Shown: positions 25,715 through 35,300 of the stretch, in pieces
Position numbering within the stretch: position 1 is the first letter of the stretch
Layout: each line of letters opens with the position of its first letter
Assembly: GCF_011761355.1 (NCBI RefSeq)
Contig: NZ_JAASRW010000005.1
Coordinates: 186,001 to 250,000, forward strand
From: Paenibacillus lupini
GTDB taxonomy: Bacteria; Bacillota; Bacilli; Paenibacillales; Paenibacillaceae
DNA: 64,000 bases
Direction of reading: 5' to 3'
Position numbers and translations under genes: made by a program
Notes under the pieces: generated by a model
What the model was told of the DNA's origin: nothing
Databases searched by the model: none
What the model saw: only the letters and a program-made list of their open reading frames with translations

Positions 25715-26109
25715 AATCGATAAAGCAGCATGTAGACGAATTGTTCAAGGGCATTCCGGAGAGCGAGAAAAAGAAGATTATCAAACAGGAAATTGTAGCT
25801 AATCTTCAAGAGAAAGTATTCGACTTGATGGAGCAGGGAAAGGAAGAAGAGGATGCGATCAACAAAGCGATTGTTGAATTTGGTGACATAGAAGAAATCA
25901 AGCAGCAGCTTGGACACAAGCTTCCTACAAGAAGGAACAATGCCAAATTAAATCTCGGCTTCTCGGTCTGGGGCAGCCTTATGATTATTGCACTTGTTGT
26001 ATTCGTCAATTTCTATTATACCCCTGATGTGATCTGGTTCGTGTACCCGACTTTTGCTGTTCTTTGGTGGCCGTTGTCCATGGTGTTTAATTGGTTACGC
26101 TTAAGGTGA
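25711..26109 (+). CDS. HAAS-domain membrane protein with one 2TM unit
   Basis: A 132-residue protein. The N-terminal 75 residues form a helical signalling domain (VDELFKGIPESEKKKIIKQE, then NLQEKVFDLMEQGKEEEDAINKAIVEFGD) of the HAAS/DUF1700 type that commonly accompanies PadR regulators. Two membrane helices follow (about 88-105 and 112-128) with the signature WFVYPTFAVLWWPL. The TTG start at 25711 overlaps the PadR stop. HAAS domains are thought to link PadR repressors to membrane effectors. The membrane part is the same repeat unit that occurs four times in the next gene. Confidence 0.8.
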   Translation: MKSIKQHVDELFKGIPESEKKKIIKQEIVANLQEKVFDLMEQGKEEEDAINKAIVEFGDIEEIKQQLGHKLPTRRNNAKLNLGFSVWGSLMIIALVVFVNFYYTPDVIWFVYPTFAVLWWPLSMVFNWLRLR

Positions 26110-26122
26110 GGAGGTCGACCTA

Positions 26123-26761
26123 ATGATAGATAGGCAGCAAGTTGGTTTTGCCGCAGTTGGCAGCTTGATGAGTATCTTGTTTTTTATGCTCGTGAATTTC
26201 TTAACAAGTCCAAGTGAAATTTGGTTTATTTATCCGGCATTTGTATTATTGTTCTGGCCACTTAGCCTGGCGTCTGTAAGAAAGGGTTATTACAGGCTGT
26301 ATTCGTTGCTAGGGAGCCTGCTGGTCATTGTCTTTCTGCTTACGATTAACTATATGGAATCACCTGATTATCCGTGGTTCGTCTACGCCTTATTTCCAGT
26401 AATATGGTGGCCAATTACGATGTACAGCAGGTCCAAAGCTAAAACGTTAACCTTCGCCATCATCTCGAACATAAGTGCGATTTTGTACTATTCGATCTTG
26501 AATGCTGCTATGTCTCCTGATTATCCTTGGGCGATATATCCTGCTTTTGCTGTGATCTGGTGGCCGCTTGCTCTGTATTATGTCCGTAAGAAGCAGTATT
26601 ATAGCTTTTCCATCTCTGCCAGCTCACTGATGATTGCCTTCTTTATTACGGTCAATGTGGTTTCTTCCCCGGATACAATCTGGGCGATCTATCCGATCTT
26701 TGCCGTTCTGTGGTGGCCGCTCAGCATATATTATTTTCAGGTCAAAAGAATCAAGAACTGA
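26123..26761 (+). CDS. Membrane protein of four tandem 2TM repeats
   Basis: A 212-residue integral membrane protein made of four copies of a roughly 50-residue unit. Each has one hydrophobic helix, a short loop with SP(D/S), then W-x2-YP-x-F-x3-WWPL leading into a second helix, and a basic KK/RK turn. The repeats centre at about residues 38, 90, 142 and 192, giving eight helices. The unit resembles the bacterial 2TM domain found in small membrane and sensor proteins. The start has GAGGAGG at 26107-26113, 13 bases after the previous stop. No enzyme motif is visible. It may sense or buffer membrane state together with the HAAS protein; this is inference. Confidence 0.75.
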   Translation: MIDRQQVGFAAVGSLMSILFFMLVNFLTSPSEIWFIYPAFVLLFWPLSLASVRKGYYRLYSLLGSLLVIVFLLTINYMESPDYPWFVYALFPVIWWPITMYSRSKAKTLTFAIISNISAILYYSILNAAMSPDYPWAIYPAFAVIWWPLALYYVRKKQYYSFSISASSLMIAFFITVNVVSSPDTIWAIYPIFAVLWWPLSIYYFQVKRIKN

Positions 26762-26808
26762 TCTAACCCAGATTAAATGGAATGTCCTTAAGGACAGAGG
26801 GGAACAAT

Positions 26809-27843
26809 ATGCAAAATTCCGTACGTCAACTTAAAAAAGACATGGCTCCTTATGAGAAATCAAATCCCAAGACCAGCATTCTACAGATCTTGAATACCAT
26901 CTTGCCGTTTGTAGTGCTCTGGTATGTTGCCTATCTCTCGCTCTCCGTATCTTATTTGCTCACTTTAGCTGTTGCTGTTGTCGCATCCGGATTCGTCGTT
27001 CGGACTTTTATTATTTTCCATGATTGCTGTCACCAGTCCATGTTCAAGAGCAAGAGATTAAATGAAATAGTCGGAACGTTTACAGGCATTCTTACTTTCT
27101 TTCCTTATTATCAGTGGAAGCATGCGCACTCGATTCATCATGCTACAAGCAGTAATCTTAATAAAAGAGGTATAGGGGACATTTGGATCCTTACGGTAGA
27201 TGAGTATTTAACTTCTTCCGTATGGAAGCGTATCGGTTACAGATTGTATAGGAATCCTTTTGTTTTGTTCGTTCTTGGACCGTTCTACACGATTCTTATT
27301 GAAAATCGCTTCAATCGGAAAAATGCCAAAGCGAAAGAACGAATCAATCTGTATTTGACGAATTTAGGTATTGTGGTTGTAGCAGGGCTGGTCTGTTGGG
27401 CTATTGGCTGGCAAGCCTTTCTGATGGTTCAGATTCCGATCTTCTATGTATCCGGAGCAGCTGGTATCTGGTTGTTCTATGTGCAGCATCAGTTCGAAGA
27501 CAGCTACTTCGAGAACGAAGAAGAGTGGGACTATGTGAAGGCGGCAGTTGAAGGAAGCTCTTATTACAAGCTGCCTAAGCTGCTGCAATGGTTGTCGGGG
27601 AATATCGGCTTCCACCATGTTCATCACCTGAGTCCTAGAGTACCGAACTATTACTTGGAAGAAGCTCATAATATGACGCCAGCTTTGCATAAAGTGACTA
27701 CGATCACGATTGCCTCCAGTCTGCAGGCCATTCGGTTCCGCCTCTGGGATGAGAGCAACAAGAGATTTGTTGGATTCAAAGAAATAAGTGAGAGAGTTAA
27801 AAAAAGTAAAATGGGTGCTGTTGCAGCCGGCAAGGAAAATTAA
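26809..27843 (+). CDS. des: Membrane fatty acid desaturase (Des-like)
   Basis: A 344-residue desaturase with hydrophobic helices at about 28-75 and 180-220. It has the three His boxes of acyl-lipid desaturases: HDCCH (about 85), HAHSIHH (about 116) and HHVHH (about 268). Family members such as Bacillus Des insert a double bond into phospholipid acyl chains using a diiron centre and keep membranes fluid in the cold. ATG 26809 follows AGAGGGGA. Only 47 bases separate it from the 2TM-repeat gene with no terminator, and a strong terminator follows it. It therefore appears to be the last gene of the PadR operon rather than under a DesKR pair. Confidence 0.92.
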   Translation: MQNSVRQLKKDMAPYEKSNPKTSILQILNTILPFVVLWYVAYLSLSVSYLLTLAVAVVASGFVVRTFIIFHDCCHQSMFKSKRLNEIVGTFTGILTFFPYYQWKHAHSIHHATSSNLNKRGIGDIWILTVDEYLTSSVWKRIGYRLYRNPFVLFVLGPFYTILIENRFNRKNAKAKERINLYLTNLGIVVVAGLVCWAIGWQAFLMVQIPIFYVSGAAGIWLFYVQHQFEDSYFENEEEWDYVKAAVEGSSYYKLPKLLQWLSGNIGFHHVHHLSPRVPNYYLEEAHNMTPALHKVTTITIASSLQAIRFRLWDESNKRFVGFKEISERVKKSKMGAVAAGKEN

Positions 27844-27888
27844 AGGGCAGTCTCTCAGGTAAAGCACCTGAGAGACTACCCTTTTTTT
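27844..27888. terminator. Bidirectional terminator after the desaturase gene
   Basis: A 16-bp near-perfect stem (GGGCAGTCTCTCAGGT with ACCTGAGAGACTACCC) has an AAAGC loop, followed by seven T. It also lies just beyond the stop of the converging AraC gene. Confidence 0.92.
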
Positions 27889-29107
27889 ATTTTACCTTAT
27901 GAATTTGAGAAATTTGGTGCTTGCGGTATTCACCAGGCGACATTCCGATCTGCTTCTTAAACATCCGGTTGAAGGATGTTATGTTAGCGTATCCGACCTG
28001 CATGCTGATGTCTTGAATGGACATCTCGGTGACGATGAGCAGCTCCTTTGCCTTGCGGATGCGAATCTCGTTCAGATGGTCGCTGAAGTTCGCACCGGTC
28101 TTCTCTTTAATATAAACAGATAAATAAGCAGGGGACATGGTCAGCAACTGGGACAAATAGGCGAGCGACAAATCTTGAGAGTAACGGGTGTGTAAAATAT
28201 CCATGACAAGGGCCGCGGTCGGATCCTGATGTTTTTGAGAATATTTGATGAAGGCGGCGACCTGTTCGAAAAGCTTTGTGAACGTTTCCAAATAGTCCTG
28301 GACAGTTCCACATTCATACAATTGCTTGATAATGGTGTAGACCTTCTCAACTGCTGCGGCTTCCAAGTGCAGCGGTTCTAGAGTAATCCACACTTTGGCC
28401 GCTGTAAGGTTAGCGAGGTGTTGGTAGGCTTGAAATGCAGCTCTGCTTTTGACAAATTGGTCAATCAATTGGGACACCATCTGCATAGCACCTTCAGCGT
28501 TGCCCGATTGCAAAAAGGAGCTAAGAGCCTGCTCGTGCTTAGGACTTAATAGAAGTGGGGGAGTTGTCTTCAGCTTGTCAATCACTTGAGTTTCCTCGGT
28601 CAAGTTCGCTTGCTTGGCCATCTCTTGTACTTGCTGATAGGCGACGCCAAGCTCATTATAACGAACGGACTGCGTGCCGACGGCTATGGTGATATGGCAG
28701 CGGGTCTTCTCCCATTTCAGCATTGGTTTCAACGTATTGATGAACGAGGCAATTTTCTCGCGAGTGGTTCCATAGAAGACAGAGACAATACTATCTGTCT
28801 CGATCTGGAACGTATCTGTGTCGTTAAATCGCTCACTTATCTGAATATGGAACGATTCGGCGAGGTTGTGAAGGATATATTGCTGTTCATCGCTAGCGCT
28901 AGCTTCTTTTGGAAATCGAAAATGAAAAAGCACGACATGACAGCTTCGGTTGGCAGACAGCCGATTGCTCCAATCTACACTCAAAACGCCGTTAATATTC
29001 CTTAGCCGGTTTAAACATTCCAAGCGAGATAGGGCAGAGAATTGGGTTGAATTCGAACCTAACTTCTTGAAGCTGTTAGAAGGCCCTTTCCGCGTAGACA
29101 TTCTCAT
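27887..29107 (-). CDS. AraC-family regulator lacking a membrane sensor, 406 aa
   Basis: The C-terminal 100 residues hold two AraC helix-turn-helix motifs (LSLAYLSQLLTMSPAYLSVYI and IQDISMQVGYANITSFNRMF, then GMSPGEYRKHQ). The central part matches the cytosolic region of the long AraC sensors at 8196 and 61000: a degenerate GGDEF-like stretch (HVVLFHFRFP, then QIETDSIVSVFYG) and helical linker. The two membrane helices and Cache domain are missing, and an in-frame stop lies about 16 codons upstream of the ATG. The ribosome site is weak. Either it is a natural soluble form or a 5'-truncated gene. It is divergent from the giant SLH protein gene at 29383, a plausible target. Confidence 0.82.
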   Translation of the reverse strand: MRMSTRKGPSNSFKKLGSNSTQFSALSRLECLNRLRNINGVLSVDWSNRLSANRSCHVVLFHFRFPKEASASDEQQYILHNLAESFHIQISERFNDTDTFQIETDSIVSVFYGTTREKIASFINTLKPMLKWEKTRCHITIAVGTQSVRYNELGVAYQQVQEMAKQANLTEETQVIDKLKTTPPLLLSPKHEQALSSFLQSGNAEGAMQMVSQLIDQFVKSRAAFQAYQHLANLTAAKVWITLEPLHLEAAAVEKVYTIIKQLYECGTVQDYLETFTKLFEQVAAFIKYSQKHQDPTAALVMDILHTRYSQDLSLAYLSQLLTMSPAYLSVYIKEKTGANFSDHLNEIRIRKAKELLIVTEMSIQDISMQVGYANITSFNRMFKKQIGMSPGEYRKHQISQIHKVK

Positions 29108-29382
29108 GAAAGGAATCCCACTTTCCAGTTGTATTTGTCCATTTATTCATTTTACTTCCAATAAGTGAGTCCTGAATTAAGATAATGTTATCGCAATGTC
29201 AAATAAGCGATAGACCCTATTTAAGAAACTATGCAAGAATTACTGACTTTTCGAGAATTCCGCTAATCTTCTAAAGAGCTGTAAGCTATCTAATGAAATG
29301 TGAATAGGCATTCCACCTTTGCTAGATTAAGATGTCTGTGAATTAGGCAACAGCAATCTTGATAGAAGCGGGAGTGTGAGGA

Positions 29383-32300
29383 ATGAACAGGTTGTTCAAA
29401 CAAGTGCGGAGGCGGTTCATCGCGGGAACGATGACGGCAGTACTTATCGTAACAGGCTTGCCGATCGGCGCGTCTGGAACGGTTAATGCAGAGGCATTGC
29501 AGCTCGAACCGGAGTTATTGATTACGGAAATTGTAGCAAACTCTCCAAACTATACGCCTCCGGGCGGTAGTGGTACTGACGATAACGCTTGGGAATATGT
29601 TGAGCTGTACAATAACAGCGGCTCTGCGATTTCACTCAATGATTACTTTATTACTCGCGACAGTTATAACGGCGGCGCTCATTATGATTATCCCATTGAA
29701 GCTGGCCGTATGCTTGAGCCTCATCAGACGATTGTTGTAAAAGGGCAAAGTAATGCCACCGATCCTGCGACAGCAGCAGACCATGACACGCTTGCGTCGT
29801 TTAATTCGGTTTACCATACCGAGCTCCCCGAGACTCAAGTCACCTATATGGATCAGTCCAGTGGAGGCAACCTCCCGAACACGGGTACGCAGACAATAAC
29901 GGTAAAACGGTCAGCGAACAACGAAACGGTTGTATCTGCGAGATATAATGACGTTGATTTGACTGGAGCACCGTTGATCAACTCCTCCAACAACATCGAC
30001 GACAGCAATGGAAAAAGCATCGTATTTGCTTATAATCCACTTTCTGGCACAACCGTGATGACGAAGCTGGCATCAAAGCAAGCACCAACGCCGGGAAGCC
30101 TGGTTACAGGTCAGCCGGTTGCGGATACAGGTGTTCCATCGACGACACCTCCTGTATTGAACCACGTTCCACAGACGGCACCGATCCAGCCGCAAGATTA
30201 TTCCGTAACAGCTGACGTGAGCAGCGATGGTACTTTGCTTTCTGCGAAGCTCTATTATAAAAAAGCGGAAGAATCTGCTTATACATCCGTCCCGATCAGC
30301 GTTAAGGACGGCCTAAATACACTTACCGGCGTAATCCCGGAAAACGCGATGCAAGGTACAAGCAAGGTCGACTACTATATCGAAGCTGTGAACTCGGCAG
30401 GTACGACAAGAAGTCCGTCAGCGGCCGACAGCTTCTACGAGCTGCAGATCGCACAGCAGGAGCAGCCTGAGGAACCTGGTCTGCCTGAGCAGCCCCCAGT
30501 TCTGCTCATTTCCGAAATCGTGTTCAATACCCCGAATATCGGAAGCGGGGATGTGAACGCATGGGAATACTTCGAAATTTACAACAACAGCAGTGAGCCA
30601 ATCGCACTGCAAGACTACCAAATCCAGTATTTTAATGGTTCAACATTAGCGTACGAGTGGACGTTCAAAGATAGTAAGACCATCCAGCCAAACCAGACGA
30701 TGGTCGTACGTGCTTATTACAGTGACGAACAGAACGGCTCGCTGGACAAGTTTAACGGAGCCTACAATGTGTCGCTTATAGACAGTGACATTGTCTCTTT
30801 TAATCATCCGTCCGGAAATCTTATCAACGCGAATGAGCACACGATATCGATCGTGAAGAAGACCGGTGAAGCGGTCGAAACGGTCGTATCTGCGAAGTAC
30901 AATGACGGTTGCCCGGCTGATGCGGCGACCAATTGCGATGATTTGAACAATACTTCTGTCATCTATAAGGTGGATGGCCAAACGACTAAGCTTATGGAGA
31001 AGGTAGGAAGCAAGGTAGCCCCAACTCCAGGTTCTTTGGTTGCTGATCAGCTTTCACCTCATATCGAGCATGCACTGGCAGCGGGCTCTACTTTGGAGAA
31101 GGATCTTCCGATCTCCGCCGTTATTACGAGTGCGGCTGGCGCTATTCAAGGCGCGAAGCTTTACTTCAAGACGGATAAGGATACGGATTACACCTCCGTT
31201 AATATGACCGCGGGAGCAGAAGACCGCTATAACGCCGTCATTCCAAAGGAAGCATTTGATGCAGAAGCCGAGTACCTCTATTACTATATCGAGGCAACTG
31301 ACGGTATTCATACGAGAAAGAGTCCTTTCTCCGGCGATCCCTATGAAATTAAGGTGTTCCACTCGGTTACGGATGCTGCACCTTCACTTCTCATCACGGA
31401 GCTCGTGCCAGATGATAAGGGCAGCGATATGTATGAGTACATCGAAATGTACAACAACACGGATCGCAGCGTTAATTTAAAGGACTATACGATCTACTAC
31501 GAATTCTCCCATGGCGCCACCATTAAGTGGGATTTGACGGAGGACTTTATTCTGCCTTCGAAGCAAACAGCTGTCATCTGGGTGAAGTCCGACTTGAGTC
31601 TGGACAAGTCGCTGGCAGATTTTAATACACATTGGAGTTCGGTTACGGGTTCAACCGTGAACCTAACCAGCACGCAAGTGACATCTCTTTACTCGATCGG
31701 GATGGACAATACCAGTGAGGGACGTATCCTAATCGCTCCGGATGCGGCGGATTGGGTCGGCCATTGGGGCGGCGCGATATCACAGGCTTGGTATAACGTT
31801 GCTAAGGATGAAGTGAACGATGATGGGAAAAGTGTGGTATACGAATATCCGAAAGGAGATCCGAACCCGCAGTTCCTGAATCGGATGTTCGAGCGCTCCG
31901 CTGGTCAAACGGCTACGCCGGGCGTAATTGTCGAAGGACAGGTGCCTGAAATAACCGCTGAGATTCCCGAGGATACTGTAAAGCCGGTAATCTCCTATAC
32001 AGCTCCATCAGGCAACCAGCCTTTTGGCAGCTTGACCGTTACAGCAAGCATTACCGACGACGTTAAAGTGGATCGGGCGACGCTCTTATTCAAAAGAACA
32101 GGCGATTCCGCTTACCAGGAAGCTAACCTGCTTCGCTCGTCGACTAATTCAAATGAATATAGCGGCACAATAGCGATGGATAAAATTCTCGGAGCAGGCT
32201 CGGTCGAGTATTTCATCGAAGCGACGGACGGCCAGAATGTATCTCGTTCGACGGACGGTGGTGCCGAGTTTTACAAGGTGACGTTTGGACCAAAGAGCAA

Positions 32301-35300
32301 GCTGTGGCTCGATTTTGCTGCGGGCAGCTTCTTGAAAGGCAGTACCCGCATTCAAGGAAATGCCCTTGATGCAGGACGCACGTTAAGTTTGAAGGTAGAC
32401 GGACAGACCCTCACAAGTGAGAAAGCCTTAAATGATGATGCTTATCTGACGTTTAATGCTGACAATATGGAGAAGAGCTTTAATGATGGCCTTTACGTAA
32501 ATGGACAACTGGTATCCACGTTCCCTAACGTGACCTACTTAGCTCCTCATGTCGCAACGGTACCAAAGAGTCTGCTGAAGCCAGGTAATAACGTGCTGCT
32601 CGTGACGGCAGGTAACAAGCTTGATCCACTAGGCAAGGAAGGCAATAACGATGACTATAAAATTGAGAACATCAAGCTTTTACTCAGCAATGGCGAGCAA
32701 GCAGCTGTAACGGCTAGAGGCAAGGTGCTCGACAAAGACCAATTTACGGCGGTCGATCCGGCAAAAAGACAAAAGGTCGGCGACAGCTCCGGATACTTCG
32801 AATATCTTGAGCTTACCGTTAACCTGCCTGAAGCGCTGTTCTACAGCGCAGCTTCGGAGCTTGACACGAAAACGCTGTCTGATGGCGAGCACACATTCGA
32901 GGTGTCCGACGCGGAAGCGGGAACGAAGGCAAGCGTATCCGCAATCGTCGATAACACACTCCCGGTGTTCGACGAGTTCTCGATTAAAGATGGCGAAACG
33001 TACAGCGGCAATATTTCGCTGAATGTTAAAGCAACGGATGCGACCTCCGGTATTGGCTCGACGACGGCAACCTTGGACGGCGCAGCCGTGACACTGCCGA
33101 CTCAAGTAAAAGCATCTGAGCTGTCTGCCGGCGACCATGTGTTCCGCGTTACGGTAACAGATAAGGCTGGTAATGAGGTCGTTCGCTCCGCAACGTTCAG
33201 CGTCGGCAGCGAGATACCAAGTCATTCCTTTGAGCCAATGCCAGCGGATAACGCAACGAATGTTGGAACAAATGCACAGCTTAGTGTAAAAGTAAGTGAT
33301 CCAAACGGAGATGCGATGGATGTCAGCTTCCATGAGGCATACCGTTATAACTATAGCAATCGCACAGATATCGAAGGCTTCTCCAATTCGACAGACCGTG
33401 AACCTCCACTCGAGCTGAGTCCAGCCGGCGAAACGGCTGTCTCTGCAGAAGCGATCAATCAGGTCAAGAGTGTTGATGGAACTTATTTTGTCACAGACGC
33501 GAATGGCCTGTTCCCTTATCAGCGCTATGACTTCAAGCTCGATCAAGAGCCTGTCGATATGGCGAATGTCGAAGTTATCTGGAATGGACATTCACTGCCG
33601 GATCGTCAAGTAACGTTATATACTTGGAACTACAACACGAACAAATGGGTAAGAGCCACATCGGGCGTTGGAGCTGAAGACTTCGAACTGAAGGCGACAG
33701 TCAGCGTTGCAGACATGGTAAAAGATAAGACGATTCACGTGCTAGTACAGGATCTCGTACCGGCTGCCGAAGACGGAGTCGACTTCAGCTTCGCATGGGC
33801 GAGTGACACGCAATATTACTCCGATTCATATCCGGAAATTTACGACAAAGAAATGAAATACGTGGCGGACATGAAGGACGAGAAGAAAATTTCCTATCTC
33901 ATTCATACCGGCGACTTGGTCGATGACTTTAACCGTCCGGATGAGTGGAAGGTTGCCAGCGACAGCATGAAGCGTCTGGAGGATGCCGGCGTTCCATATG
34001 GCGTCGTAACCGGCAACCATGACGTCAATCATGACGAATCCAATTACACGGAGTATTGGAAGTATTTTGGCCGCGAACGTTTTAAGGACCAGCCGTATTA
34101 TGGCGACGACCTGAACAACAACCGTGACCATTATGACTTGATTTCAGTTAAGGGCCAAGATTTTCTGATCATGTACCTTGGCTGGAACATTCAGGACAAC
34201 ACGGTGGAATGGGCAAACGAGGTGCTTAAGAAGTATCCGGATCGCTACGTGATCATCGGTACCCACGAGTACATCTCTCCGACTGGTGCTTATTCCGGTC
34301 AAGGCGAGATGATCTGGAACGAAATTGTAGCGAAGAATGACAATGTTCGTATGGTGCTTTGCGGACACTTGCATGGCGTTGCCTATAACGTTAAGCATGT
34401 TGACAACAGTGATCGCGTCGTTATCGAGATGCTGGCGGATTACCAATCCGGCCCGCAAGGCGGACAAGGCTACATGAGATTCCTGGAGTTCAATCTGGCT
34501 GCTAACCAAATCCATGTCTCGACTTACTCGGCTTATATGAATGACAGCAACTTCTTCGAGGAAGAAGGCAAAGACGACTTTTTATTGCCTTACAAAACAC
34601 AAGATCCGAGTAAGCAGGTTGCCACTGATTTTATCGGAGTGAATGTGTACGGAAGTAAGGAGATTGGCAGCCAGACCAATGTGGCAAGCGGCGGCACCGC
34701 AACAGCAAGCTGGCCGGCTCGCTCAGGCAACACGGTCTATAATTGGTATGCGATTGCTACTGATAAAAACGGGGACAGGGCGACATCAAATATTTGGAGC
34801 TTCTCGACCGGCAGCACGTCCGTACCTCCGACGACGCCAACAAATCCAACCACTCCTTCGAATCCTGTCCCAAGTACGGATGTAACTGTTATTTCTCCAA
34901 ATGCGATCCCTGCAACGGGAGATGTTACATTGAAGCCTGCAACAGGAGCCAGCGCGATTGCACTTAGCGGAGATACACTTGCCAAAATTGGCAGCCGCGA
35001 TGTGACAATCGAAACCGATCACAACGGTGTAGTCATCATTCCTGGTGCGGTTCTGCAGTCTCTCGGCGGCAAGCTGGGCGATGGAAGTGAGTTGGTCGTT
35101 AAGCTGGACCAAATCGCGCAGACGTCGATTGATCAAGCAGAAGAGTCCGCAGGAGTGGAACGGAAGGCCAACATGAATGCGAAAGGTGCTGCCTTGCAGC
35201 TTTCATTCAGCGAACGTAACAAATCCGGCAGTCTGACAACTATTGGCACGCTGCCAAGTCCGGTCAAGATTGAATTAAAGGCAGATTCGATTAACAACGT

